Below are positions 41,715 to 50,751 of a DNA stretch of 64,000 bases, one piece after another (the first letter of the stretch is position 1; each line of letters starts with the position of its first letter). The notes under the pieces are model-generated. The model was not told where the DNA came from, made no database searches, and worked only from the letters and a program-made list of their open reading frames with translations. The translations under genes were made by a program, and so were the position numbers. The DNA is from Mucilaginibacter sp. KACC 22063 (GTDB taxonomy: Bacteria; Bacteroidota; Bacteroidia; Sphingobacteriales; Sphingobacteriaceae): the NCBI RefSeq assembly GCF_028736115.1, contig NZ_CP117877.1:4402001-4466000 (forward strand), written 5' to 3'.

Positions 41715-44700
41715 TTATTTCAGTTGTTTCATAATTTCTGAAACGGCCCGGTCAATCTGCGGGTCGTTGTTATTCAATCTGTCTTTGAAATCGGTGTTAA
41801 CATTGATGTCAGGTTTCACCCCCTCATGTTCAATATCTTTGCCGTCAAGCGTGAAACAACCCCATGCAGGTATGCGTACGCTCGATCCGTCAACCAGGCC
41901 TTTGGCGCTGGTGAAGATGATCCAACGGTAAGTTTCAGTACCAACAATTTTGCCCAAATTGAGAGCCTTAAAGCCCTCCGAGGTCATTTCACCGTCGCTT
42001 AACGTTTGCTCGTTAATAAGCAAAATAATTGGCTTTGCCGATGGCGCAAAATTTGGCTGTTGCGTGCGTTTACCGCCACGGTATTGCCATTGCAGGTAAG
42101 GTTTCTGCGACAGGAAGTTTAACACCGCATCGTGTACGTTACCACCGGTATTGTAACGTAAGTCAAGGATCAGCGCATCTTTTTGATAGGCATAATCAAC
42201 CATATCTTCTTTAAATTGCTCCAGGTTATCGGTACCCATAGCCTTCATGTAAACGTAAGCTATGCGGCCGTTACTTTCTTTCTCAACCATCTTACGGTTG
42301 CCGTCAATCCATTCGTCGTACAGTTCGTCTTTGAATTCGCCAGACGATTCAGGATGAATTTTAACGTTTATATTTTGACCGCCACGTTGGAAGGTTAGTT
42401 GCAATTCATCATCAAGTGATGGCTTGGTAAAATAGAAGTTACGGTCTTGCTGCGGATCAACGTCTACACCGTTTACGGCAACCAGTTTATCGCCTGGCTG
42501 TACGTTAATACCTTTACGGTCGGCATTGCTGCGGGTAATGATATGGTCAACTTTGTAAGGCTCGTCATTATCGAAAGCAATACCGGTTTCCATGGTACGG
42601 TAACGCAGGTTGGTGCGTTCTTCCATACCACTGCTGCTAAAGCCCATGTGCGATGAGTTAAGCTCGCCCAGCATATCGTTCAACATCAGGCGCAGGTCGG
42701 CACGGTTGTTTATATAAGGCAGGTAGGTAGCATATAATTTATGAATACCATCCCAGTTTACGCCGTGGAAGTTACCGTCATAGTAGTTTTCATCTAAATC
42801 TGCCCATGCCTCATCAAACATCTGGCGGAACTCGCCCTCCAGGTTACGGTCGAACTTAGCGCTTACATCCACTTTTTCTACCTTATTCTGGTCAAGGTTA
42901 AGTTTATAAGCATTACCGCCAGCCAGCATATAGTACTTATCACCAGTGTTCACAATATCGAACCCATAAAAATCAGCGCCGGCTACTTTTTCTGTTTTGT
43001 TGTTTTCAAACGGCTCAATAGTGGTACGGAAAACAGCGCGTTTACCCTCGGCCTGGTCTGATGAATAGTAAACAAAAGTTTTAGTGCCTTTTTGAATGAC
43101 ATAAGGATTGTTTTGATTACCGAAATCCTGGCTGATCTGCTCAATGCGTTTCATCGGCTCATTGGTATCAATCACAATGTCAGACGGTGCTTTCGGAGCA
43201 GGTTGCTGCGATACAGGCTTTTTAGCACCTGTTTTCTTGTCTTTCTGATCGGCAGGCTTTGTTTCCTCTTTTTTCTCTTCTTTGAAAAGGTCATCAAACT
43301 TGCTCAATTTAAAATCTGTATCAAATTTTTGCAGGGGAATGCGGTAAATATGCGAATCATGTAAGCCGTAAGGGTAGGCTGGCTGCGTACGCGACGATGC
43401 GAAGTAAATGAACTTACCATCAGGCGACCAGAACGGATCTGTTTCGGTAACACCTGAATTAGTTAGGTTGATAATTTTACCAGACTCTGTACTGTAAATG
43501 AAAATGTCCTGCTCAAAATTGCGATAGGCGGTATAGACTACATATTCGCCGTTTGGGGAGAAATAAGGCTGGCTATTTTGGAAACCCCAGATCTCATCGG
43601 TAGTAATGGTTTTACTGTCTAACGATTTAAGGTCCATCATGCGCACTTGGTCGCGGCCGCTTAGGTATACCGCTTGCGTGCGATTTTTATTGAAGACGAT
43701 ATTCCGGTTATTGCGCTGCTCGTTAGTCAGTTGTTTTTCTTTTCCTTTACCGTCGGCGCTAATGGTATACCAGTTAAGGAAACCACCTGATGTTTGATTA
43801 AACAATAAGGTACGGTTATCGGCAAGCCATTTCACTTCGGTAACACGCTCGGCATTACCGTGGTCAATATGCTGCGTGAATTTCCCGTCGATATCACTTA
43901 CAAAAAGTTCGCCGCGTGAAACGTAAGCCAGCTTTTTGCCATCGGGCGATGCATCCAGGCTTTCCACTCTTCCGGCAAGGTCAAACTCCTGCTGTTTAGG
44001 CAGTACGTTGTTACGGAAAATAGTGAAGCTAAGTTTCTGCGTTTGTTTGCTGGCTACATCATATACAAACAGTTGATAGTCCTTTTCAAATACTACTTTA
44101 GCGCCGTTTGCACTTACAACAGGACGTTTAATAGAGGTTTTAAAACTGGTAAGCTCTGTTTTTTTACCGTTTACAAACGTGTAAAGATTGTATTCTTCAT
44201 TGGCTTCGTCAGATACAAAGTACACATTGCCTTTCTGATCAATTGAAGCCCAGAAATCTTTACCAATCCAGTCGGTATATCTTTTATAAGCTTTTGTTTT
44301 TGGGTTGTATGATTGTATATCCGGGTTGTAGGCGCCCTTGTAGTGCTTACGGGTGGGGAAACGGTAGCTTTCCCAGGTATTGCTGAAATATAGCTCACCT
44401 GTTTTCGGATGTTCAACCACACCGTGTATGGTGTTAAAAAAGTTACCGAATAAGCGCTCAGGTGTACCGCCGCTACGGCTCACTTTGTAGGCGCTGAAGC
44501 CATTGTAACGGCTTGATGTAAAATAAATAGTTTTTGAATCCCAGCTCCATGAGTCAACTTCATCACTGGCTTCGTGGTAGGTAAGCTGCTTAATATCGCC
44601 ACCGGCTAAGGGCATCACATATACATCGTTATTGCCAAATTGGTTAGACGAGAAAGCCAGCCACTGGCCATCCGGCGACACATGCGGGTTGGTTTCCTGC

Positions 44701-44897
44701 CCTTGCATGGCGGTAAGCCTTACTGCAACCGGGTTGTTAAGGTCAGCTTTCCAGAGGTCGCCCTCGTAACTAAAAATTACGGTTTTACCATCGGGTGTAA
44801 GAGTGGGGTAAGAAGTAAAATAAACTTCCTGGTTTTGTGCAACGGCAGCATTTTTAAACATTAGCGCCGAAAGCAAAAACAAGTAAACTTTTTTCAT
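41715..44897 (-). CDS. Tricorn-like periplasmic protease (S41)
   Basis: 1060 residues from ATG 44895-44897 (the TTG upstream is ignored); signal peptide ends near AAVAQ. A WD40/TolB-type beta-propeller (about 30-530: PTLTPDGKTVIFSYEGDLW, HVSPDGQWLAFSSN) is followed by a Lys/Pro linker, a second propeller, and a C-terminal region with a PDZ-like fold (KGINVQPGDKLVAVNGVDV, about 800-870) and an S41 peptidase domain (DALILDLRYNTGGNVHDAVLNFL, EQTLSDGEMTSEGF with the nucleophile Ser region). Tricorn-type proteases degrade short peptides. Ends at a palindromic terminator. A role in envelope peptide turnover is likely. Confidence 0.86.
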   Translation of the reverse strand: MKKVYLFLLSALMFKNAAVAQNQEVYFTSYPTLTPDGKTVIFSYEGDLWKADLNNPVAVRLTAMQGQETNPHVSPDGQWLAFSSNQFGNNDVYVMPLAGGDIKQLTYHEASDEVDSWSWDSKTIYFTSSRYNGFSAYKVSRSGGTPERLFGNFFNTIHGVVEHPKTGELYFSNTWESYRFPTRKHYKGAYNPDIQSYNPKTKAYKRYTDWIGKDFWASIDQKGNVYFVSDEANEEYNLYTFVNGKKTELTSFKTSIKRPVVSANGAKVVFEKDYQLFVYDVASKQTQKLSFTIFRNNVLPKQQEFDLAGRVESLDASPDGKKLAYVSRGELFVSDIDGKFTQHIDHGNAERVTEVKWLADNRTLLFNQTSGGFLNWYTISADGKGKEKQLTNEQRNNRNIVFNKNRTQAVYLSGRDQVRMMDLKSLDSKTITTDEIWGFQNSQPYFSPNGEYVVYTAYRNFEQDIFIYSTESGKIINLTNSGVTETDPFWSPDGKFIYFASSRTQPAYPYGLHDSHIYRIPLQKFDTDFKLSKFDDLFKEEKKEETKPADQKDKKTGAKKPVSQQPAPKAPSDIVIDTNEPMKRIEQISQDFGNQNNPYVIQKGTKTFVYYSSDQAEGKRAVFRTTIEPFENNKTEKVAGADFYGFDIVNTGDKYYMLAGGNAYKLNLDQNKVEKVDVSAKFDRNLEGEFRQMFDEAWADLDENYYDGNFHGVNWDGIHKLYATYLPYINNRADLRLMLNDMLGELNSSHMGFSSSGMEERTNLRYRTMETGIAFDNDEPYKVDHIITRSNADRKGINVQPGDKLVAVNGVDVDPQQDRNFYFTKPSLDDELQLTFQRGGQNINVKIHPESSGEFKDELYDEWIDGNRKMVEKESNGRIAYVYMKAMGTDNLEQFKEDMVDYAYQKDALILDLRYNTGGNVHDAVLNFLSQKPYLQWQYRGGKRTQQPNFAPSAKPIILLINEQTLSDGEMTSEGFKALNLGKIVGTETYRWIIFTSAKGLVDGSSVRIPAWGCFTLDGKDIEHEGVKPDINVNTDFKDRLNNNDPQIDRAVSEIMKQLK

Positions 44898-44937
44898 GTA
44901 CAATAAAAGTTAATAGATACTAAATGTATTTTTGGGC

Positions 44938-46221
44938 ATGCTGAAAGTAGTGCATTTAAACACTTATGATGGTAATGGCGGGGCCGGCAAAGCCTGCCTT
45001 CGGCTTAACCGTGCATTACTGAACGAAAATATCGATTCTAAAGTAATTGTACACTACAAATTCGGTAAAAATCCGGCTATACAGGAGTTTAGCAAATCTG
45101 TTATCCAAAAGGCATATACTGCAGCTACTATTGTGCTGGAAAGGGTTATCGCAAAGCGATACCTGAAACCTCAAAAGCGCACACCGTTTTCTTTTACCTG
45201 GTTCGGCCGTTCTGTGATCAATCACCCAGATGTGAAAGCTGCCGACGTGATTCACTTGCATTGGGTAAATCATAGCTTTTTAAATCCTAATCACTTGGCG
45301 GAACTGGCATCGCTGAACAAACCGGTGGTCTGGACTTTCCACGATAGCAATGCTTTTACGGGTGGCTGCCATGTACGTTATACCTGCGACCATTACCAGC
45401 ATGCCTGCGGTTATTGCCCTCTGCTGAAAAATCCGGCGGAAGACGATCAGTCGAACAAGCAATGGCAGCAAAAGAATGCCGCTTACCAAAAGCTGAACTT
45501 TAGCGTGGTGGCACCAAGCTCGTGGATGCTGGGCTCGGTACTAATGAGCAGCCTGATGAAAGATAAGGCGATAAAGCAGATTCCCAATACATTGAATACA
45601 GAAGTATTTAAACCGTCGGATAAAAAGCAGGCAAAAGAGGCACTGGGTTTATCCAAGGATAAGTTTATCTTTTTAAGCGGTTTTATGCCTTCGCGCAAGG
45701 ATCTGCACAAGGGAACGCAATATTTGATGGATGCGCTTGAATTGCTAAAAGAGCGAAAAGGCCTTAATGCCTCTGATATAGAACTGGTAATTTTTGGCAA
45801 TCGCGATACTAAGGATCTCCCTGTATTTCCATTTAAAACTACCTTTTTGGGCACTCTAGGCAGTGAAGAAAAACTGGCGCAATGCTACAACGCTGCAGAT
45901 GCCTTTTTAATTCCTTCACTGGAAGATAACCTGCCTTATACTGTAATGGAAAGCTTATCATGCGGGACACCGGTCATTACCTTTACCACCGGCGGCATTC
46001 CCGATATGGTTCAGCATGAATATAATGGGTATTTGGCCATTTATCAATCAGCAGAAAGTTTTGCTGATGGCATGGATTGGGTGATTAATCATGCTGATCC
46101 TATTGCTTTGCAGAATCAATCTCGCCAAACGGTGATGGAGCATTTCAGCGAAAAAGCAGTTGCACAAAAACATATTAAACTTTATGAGCAGGCCGTGAAA
46201 TCTGCCCAGCAAACCAGATAA
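44938..46221 (+). CDS. Glycosyltransferase family 4
   Basis: 427 residues from ATG 44938. GT-B fold: LKVVHLNTYDGNGGAGKACLRL (N-terminal loop), IHLHWVNHSFLN, VWTFHDSNAF; in the second half FLSGFMPSRKDLHKGTQYLMDAL, ELVIFGNRDT, and ADAFLIPSLEDNLPYTVMESLSCGTPVITFTTGGIPDMV with the GT4 E-x7-E motif. It also has a Cys-rich patch (GGCHVRYTCDHYQHACGYCPL), seen in a Bacteroidota subgroup that may bind metal. It overlaps the next glycosyltransferase by one base (TAATG). Divergent from the tricorn-like gene only 40 bases away. Sugar unknown. Confidence 0.86.
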   Translation: MLKVVHLNTYDGNGGAGKACLRLNRALLNENIDSKVIVHYKFGKNPAIQEFSKSVIQKAYTAATIVLERVIAKRYLKPQKRTPFSFTWFGRSVINHPDVKAADVIHLHWVNHSFLNPNHLAELASLNKPVVWTFHDSNAFTGGCHVRYTCDHYQHACGYCPLLKNPAEDDQSNKQWQQKNAAYQKLNFSVVAPSSWMLGSVLMSSLMKDKAIKQIPNTLNTEVFKPSDKKQAKEALGLSKDKFIFLSGFMPSRKDLHKGTQYLMDALELLKERKGLNASDIELVIFGNRDTKDLPVFPFKTTFLGTLGSEEKLAQCYNAADAFLIPSLEDNLPYTVMESLSCGTPVITFTTGGIPDMVQHEYNGYLAIYQSAESFADGMDWVINHADPIALQNQSRQTVMEHFSEKAVAQKHIKLYEQAVKSAQQTR

Positions 46222-46973
46222 TGTTTCAGCCTAAATTAAGCGTAATTACTATAGTATATAATAACGTCCGGGACATCGAGCGGACGGTTAAATCCATTGT
46301 TGGCCAAACTTATACCAACATTGAATATATTGTTATAGACGGTGCATCTACTGATGGCACATTGGAGATTCTGAAAAAATACATCGATCATATCGCCATA
46401 CTAAAAAGCGAACCTGATAGAGGTATTTACGATGCCATGAACAAAGGGCTGGCTTTAGCCTCTGGTGATTACGTATTATTTATGAATTCGGGCGATGAAA
46501 TCTATGCGCCCACCACAGTTACCAATATTTTTGCCAGCGCAAATGATGCTGACATTTACTATGGCGAAACAGAAATGATTAATGATGCCGGCGAAAGCCT
46601 GGGCCAGCGCAGGCATACTGCCCCGACAAACTTCACCTGGCGCGATTTTAAATACGGCATGAGCATCAGCCACCAAGCCATTTATATCAGGAGAGCCTTA
46701 ATTGAGCCTTACGATCTACGCTACCAGCTAAGTGCCGATATCGACTGGATTTTAAGAGCTGCTAAAAAAGCAAAAAAGATCGTTAATGTTAATCAGTATG
46801 TGGCTAAGTACCTGGTTGGAGGGATGTCCAAAAAAAAGCACCGCCAAAGTTTAAAGGAGCGTTTCAACATCATGCGCGAACATTACGGTTTGGTACCCAC
46901 CATCTTTAATCATCTGGTTATTGCCTTTAATCTTGGCTGGTACTGGTTAAAGCACAGAAGAACTAATGATTAA
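46221..46973 (+). CDS. Glycosyltransferase family 2
   Basis: 250 residues. GT-A motifs: LSVITIVYNNVRDIERTVKSI, IEYIVIDGASTDGTLEIL, the donor-binding EPDRGIYDAMNKGLALASGDYVLFMNSGDE (DxD variant NSGDE) and a late AKYLVGGMSKKKH. Enzymes of this sort add hexoses to surface polysaccharide. Translationally coupled to the GT4 gene before it: the ATG at 46221 shares one base with its stop codon. Followed by a dispersed repeat and the convergent ispF end. The last 40 residues contain one hydrophobic patch, perhaps membrane association. Donor sugar unknown. Confidence 0.88.
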   Translation: MFQPKLSVITIVYNNVRDIERTVKSIVGQTYTNIEYIVIDGASTDGTLEILKKYIDHIAILKSEPDRGIYDAMNKGLALASGDYVLFMNSGDEIYAPTTVTNIFASANDADIYYGETEMINDAGESLGQRRHTAPTNFTWRDFKYGMSISHQAIYIRRALIEPYDLRYQLSADIDWILRAAKKAKKIVNVNQYVAKYLVGGMSKKKHRQSLKERFNIMREHYGLVPTIFNHLVIAFNLGWYWLKHRRTND

Positions 46974-46983
46974 TAGTCTTAGT

Positions 46984-47020
46984 TTTTTGTCATCCTGAAC
47001 TTAGCGAAGGATCTAATCCC
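46984..47020. repeat. Dispersed repeat (CATCCTGAAC... family)
   Basis: TGTCATCCTGAACTTAGCGA (about 46988-47007) followed by AGGATCTAATCCC belongs to the same dispersed type as the copies at 9084 and 24546. The gap 46974-47091 has no gene. Confidence 0.5.
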
Positions 47021-47091
47021 ATAATGTATAATAAGGCACTAAAATTAAAGTAAATAGATGGCTCTGCTTGCAAAGACAACAGATATCCGAT

Positions 47092-47571
47092 TTACTTCTC
47101 AATCAAACAAACGGCATAAGCTACCACACCTTCTTCGCGGCCTATAAATCCCATCTGTTCATTGGTAGTCGCTTTTATAGAAATATCTTCGTCGCTTATA
47201 CCGGCTGCTTTAGCTATATTAACTTTCATTGCAGGTACATGCGGGTTCACTTTAGGGGCCTCCAGGCAAATCATGGCATCAATATTACCAATGCTCCAGC
47301 CTTTTTCTTTAAGCAGGGCAACCACATGCTCTAACAAGACCAAGCTGCTGATCCCTTTCCAGCGGTTATCTTTATTTGAAAAATGATAACCAATATCGCG
47401 CAGGTTAGCTGCACCTAATAATGCATCGCAAATGGCGTGTAAAATAACATCAGCATCAGAGTGCCCGTAAGCGCCGCTATGATGCTCAAGCTTAACACCC
47501 CCCATTACAAATGGATGCCCTTCTTTTAATTGGTGGACATCAAACCCAAATCCTACACGTATTTTGCTCAT
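47092..47571 (-). CDS. ispF: 2-C-methyl-D-erythritol 2,4-cyclodiphosphate synthase
   Basis: 159 residues, normal IspF length. The zinc-binding DVH at 11-13 (GFGFDVHQL), GHSDADVILHAICDALLGAA with the second zinc His and the substrate loop, DIGYHFSNKD and the C-terminal ATTNEQMGFIGREEGVVAYAVCLI are all seen. It forms the cyclodiphosphate in the methylerythritol route to isoprenoids (quinones, carotenoids, undecaprenol). It overlaps porV by four bases (ATGA) and so is translated with it. No other MEP gene is in the window. Confidence 0.96.
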   Translation of the reverse strand: MSKIRVGFGFDVHQLKEGHPFVMGGVKLEHHSGAYGHSDADVILHAICDALLGAANLRDIGYHFSNKDNRWKGISSLVLLEHVVALLKEKGWSIGNIDAMICLEAPKVNPHVPAMKVNIAKAAGISDEDISIKATTNEQMGFIGREEGVVAYAVCLIEK

Positions 47572-48752
47572 TTCTTTTTACCAGATTCGAAGTTTACCAG
47601 CAAGGTAAACCTTAAAGTATTAGCCAGCGGGCTTTTTTGCTGACTTGCTGCCAGGTAGGCAAAGTCAAGATTAAAGATATCATACTTCAGGCCGGCACCA
47701 AGGGTAAGGTATTGCCTGTTCCCTTTTGATGGATTTTCATAAAAATAGCCAGCCCGTAATGCAAACTGCCTGTTGTACCAATATTCTACACCAGGCGAAA
47801 AACTGATCTCTTTCAGCTCTTCGCTGAAACCACCCGGCGCATCAGAAAAAGACCCGAATATGGCCGAAGGAACCGACCTGTCGTCGCTTTTGCCTTTAAT
47901 AATATTGCCGTCGCTATCCCTGATGGGCGGCGTTGGCACCAATAGCTTATTAATATCAAATGCTACAGTAATGCGGTTAAGATCGTCCAGATCAACGTTT
48001 TCGGCTACACCAAGTTTAAGGTTGGTGGGCAAATAATATTTAGGGCTGCTATCGCCATAACTTATCCGCGGGCCTATGTTTGAAATATTAGTACCAAAAG
48101 CAAACTGCGATTGCTTGCCGAATAATTCGCCCGGTTTCCGATAATAAAGCGATACATCTGCAGCTACTCCATTTGCAGGGCTAAGCTGTGCGCTGGTACC
48201 ACTTATATTACTGTATAAACTTGAATGAATATAACGAACGGTTAAACCCAGTGAAAAGTTATTTCCAAACTTGCGGGAAAATGAGCCATCAATTGAAAAT
48301 TCGTTTGGTGTATAACTGCCCTGGCTTTGCTGGTTAAGGTCTACCAGGTCAATTGAACCAAGGTTAAAATACCGGATAGATGCCCCTATGCTGTTCCTGT
48401 CATTTAACTTATGGGCATAGCTTAAATAAGATAAGCTTACATCAGGCACCAGATGATGCAGCCACGGGCTATATGAAGCCGATAGTGCATCATTGTTTTC
48501 TATAAAAGTAAGTTTCGCAGGGTTCCAGTAGGTTGAGTTAACATCCGGAGACAACGCTACACCGGCATCACCCATTGCCCCTGAGCGCGAATCAGGTGTA
48601 ATATTTAAGAAAGGGACGCCCGTAACCAAAGCACTGCTGTTACTGCCATTGGTATTAACTCCGCCCGTAGTTTGGGCGCAGGCAGCGGCGGTTGACAGCG
48701 TTAAAAAAACAGATACAGCGTATCTTAATGTTAGCGGAAAATATATTTTCAC
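47568..48752 (-). CDS. porV: Type IX secretion outer-membrane protein PorV (LptO)
   Basis: 394 residues. Signal peptide (1-26, ACAQ), then NSSALVTGVPFLNITPDSRSGAMGDAGVALSPDVNSTYWNPAKLTF, the PorV/PorQ-type N-terminal signature, and a FadL-like beta-barrel of about 14 strands ending RFTLLVNFESGKKK. PorV shuttles T9SS substrates from the SprA translocon to the PorU sortase and is widely required for secretion in Bacteroidota. It shares an operon with ispF and is divergent from gldJ. porU, often adjacent to porV, is not next to it here. Other PorV paralogues may exist in the genome. Confidence 0.85.
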   Translation of the reverse strand: MKIYFPLTLRYAVSVFLTLSTAAACAQTTGGVNTNGSNSSALVTGVPFLNITPDSRSGAMGDAGVALSPDVNSTYWNPAKLTFIENNDALSASYSPWLHHLVPDVSLSYLSYAHKLNDRNSIGASIRYFNLGSIDLVDLNQQSQGSYTPNEFSIDGSFSRKFGNNFSLGLTVRYIHSSLYSNISGTSAQLSPANGVAADVSLYYRKPGELFGKQSQFAFGTNISNIGPRISYGDSSPKYYLPTNLKLGVAENVDLDDLNRITVAFDINKLLVPTPPIRDSDGNIIKGKSDDRSVPSAIFGSFSDAPGGFSEELKEISFSPGVEYWYNRQFALRAGYFYENPSKGNRQYLTLGAGLKYDIFNLDFAYLAASQQKSPLANTLRFTLLVNFESGKKK

Positions 48753-48784
48753 CCCTTATTTAAGTGTTTTCACAATATTAAAGT

Positions 48785-48826
48785 TAATCCCGCAGTTTAG
48801 CAACTGCAATTTAACTGGTGGGATTA
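48785..48826. promoter_or_regulatory. Nested stem structure in the porV/gldJ gap
   Basis: TAATCCC (48785-48791) pairs with GGGATTA (48820-48826), and just inside it GCAGTT (48792-48797) pairs with AACTGC (48802-48807). The remaining gap (48753-48978) is AT-rich with no clear promoter box. It may be part of the 5' leader of porV or gldJ. Confidence 0.35.
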
Positions 48827-48978
48827 TTTGTATAAATATGTGTAACACAATACTTAATTTGACGTAAAAAGGTTAATTTTTTATCTGTATTTTTAAATAT
48901 TTAACAAAAAGTTCAATAATAAAGTAATTTCAATTTTATTATATTTACGTTCTGAATAAAAGCACACAGTCTTAAACT

Positions 48979-50685
48979 ATGAAGATACATTTTACAAGGT
49001 TAGCTTTGATCGTGTTAGGAGCAGGAGGTTTATTAAGCAGCTGTAGTAAGCATCAGTCGTCACAAAAAACTGGAATGCGTTATAATGATAAATATAATGG
49101 TGGTTTCCAGGTATTTAAGAAAACGCATCCGGCACCCGGCCCCGGTCTGGTACCTGTTGAAGGTGGTACTTTTGTTTTAGGCGGTAGCGCTGATCAGGAT
49201 GTAAACTATGAATACAACAATGTTCGCCGCAGGGTTACTGTACCTTCATTTTATATCGATGAAACAGAGGTAGCCAACGTTGACTGGCGCGAATATCTGC
49301 ACTGGCTTGCGGTAAATTTTCCTAATGACAGGGAATTATACTATAATGCCTTGCCTGATACACTGGTATGGCGCCGTCCGTTATCTTACAACGAACCTTA
49401 TGTAGATAATTATCTTCGTCACCCTGCATTTCAGGACTACCCTGTTGTAGGTGTATCATGGGATCAGGCACAGGATTATTGTGTTTGGCGTACCGACCGC
49501 ATGAACGAGCAAATCTTACGCAGTAAGAACATCCTTGCAACCTGGAAAGATGCCTCTGGAAAAGGCAAAGGTGGTACACAAGCCGGCGGTAATACTACTG
49601 CCTCAAATGAGCCTTTCAATACCGAAATGTATCTGAACGGACAGGTTAAAGGCCCTGGTTTTGATGGTAAGCACATGATACCGGACCTGAGCCCGAACGC
49701 TAAAGCCGCCAATGGAGGTAAAAGGCCTGTACGCCCTGCAAATATGGAAGACGGCATACTGAAACAAGGTTACCGCCTGCCATCTGAGGCCGAATGGGAA
49801 TATGCGGCTTTGGGTTTAATTGGTAATACTGAATACGAAAATATTTCTGACGGCAAGATGTATCCATGGAATGGCATGGGCGTACGCTCTCCGAAAAGAA
49901 AAACCCGCGGTTTGATCCTTGCCAACTTTAAACGCGGCGACGGTGATAACATGGGTGTTGGCGGATCACTTAACGATAAAGCAGATATTACTGCACCTGT
50001 ACGCTCATACATGCCAAACGATTTTGGCTTATTTAACATGGCAGGCAACGTTAACGAATGGACTGCCGATACTTACCGCCAGATGTCATTTGAGGATGTG
50101 GATGACTTTAACCCTTTCCGTGGTAACGAGTATAAAGACAAACGTTATGCCGATGCCTCTAAAGGCCTGCTGGCAAAAGATAAATATGGCCGCCCTATTA
50201 AAGATCCGGCTAAGGCTAACAGAAAACTAAAATGGAGCGAGCTTAATGCACAGCAACAGGCTGCATCTACTGCAAGCATGGGTGGCGCAAACAATGCTAA
50301 CGGGCAATTACCGGCAGGCATTGCTAATCCAGATCAACAGGCACCTACCGGCACTGCTGGCAACACAGCCCCGGTCCCTACTAAAGATCAACTGGCTTCA
50401 AAACCATTTAACGCAGATATGAGGGGTTTTAATGACAGTACCAATACCGTTCTTTACGGAACAACTACCTTAGTTAACGATCATTCTAAAGTATACAAGG
50501 GTGGTTCATGGAATGACCGTGCTTATTGGTTAAATCCTGCTACACGCCGCTTTATGGATGAAGATGCTACGAGTGCCGAAGTTGGTTTCCGTTGCGCAAT
50601 GACCATGGTTGGCCAAACAGAGCTGCACCCTGGCGGCGGCAAACACTTCAATGAAAGAAAGCCCAAGCCATTTAAGAGCAAGTAA
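48979..50685 (+). CDS. gldJ: Gliding motility lipoprotein GldJ
   Basis: 568 residues, similar to the Flavobacterium GldJ length. Lipoprotein signal (LLSSCS, Cys22). SUMF1/formylglycine-generating-enzyme-like domain split around an insert: GPGLVPVEGGTFVLGGS, FYIDETEVANVDWREYLHWL, NYLRHPAFQDYPVVGVSWDQAQDYCVWRTDR, then a variable middle (about 185-260), GYRLPSEAEWEYAA, NMAGNVNEWTAD, and KGGSWNDRAYW with EVGFRC near the end. GldJ is needed in gliding and for T9SS stability; it stabilises GldK. In the low-complexity segment (about 430-470) Gln/Ala/Asn dominate. Divergent from porV, which supports a T9SS function. Confidence 0.86.
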   Translation: MKIHFTRLALIVLGAGGLLSSCSKHQSSQKTGMRYNDKYNGGFQVFKKTHPAPGPGLVPVEGGTFVLGGSADQDVNYEYNNVRRRVTVPSFYIDETEVANVDWREYLHWLAVNFPNDRELYYNALPDTLVWRRPLSYNEPYVDNYLRHPAFQDYPVVGVSWDQAQDYCVWRTDRMNEQILRSKNILATWKDASGKGKGGTQAGGNTTASNEPFNTEMYLNGQVKGPGFDGKHMIPDLSPNAKAANGGKRPVRPANMEDGILKQGYRLPSEAEWEYAALGLIGNTEYENISDGKMYPWNGMGVRSPKRKTRGLILANFKRGDGDNMGVGGSLNDKADITAPVRSYMPNDFGLFNMAGNVNEWTADTYRQMSFEDVDDFNPFRGNEYKDKRYADASKGLLAKDKYGRPIKDPAKANRKLKWSELNAQQQAASTASMGGANNANGQLPAGIANPDQQAPTGTAGNTAPVPTKDQLASKPFNADMRGFNDSTNTVLYGTTTLVNDHSKVYKGGSWNDRAYWLNPATRRFMDEDATSAEVGFRCAMTMVGQTELHPGGGKHFNERKPKPFKSK

Positions 50686-50702
50686 TTAGATTAAACATAC
50701 CA

Positions 50703-50738
50703 AAACAATAAGGCCCGGAATTCCGGGCCTTATTGTTT
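50703..50738. terminator. Bidirectional terminator, 36-bp palindrome
   Basis: A perfect 36-base palindrome centred on GGAATTCC (50717-50724), with AAACAATAAGG arms ending in TTATTGTTT. It lies between the convergent gldJ and biotinyl-carrier genes, so it can end both transcripts. Confidence 0.9.
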
Positions 50739-50751
50739 ATCTAATAGATAC

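Noticed and set aside
44927..44934. TATTTTTG as a promoter for the GT4 gene
   Set aside because: It matches TAnnTTTG but ends three bases before the ATG, so the transcript would start inside the gene.
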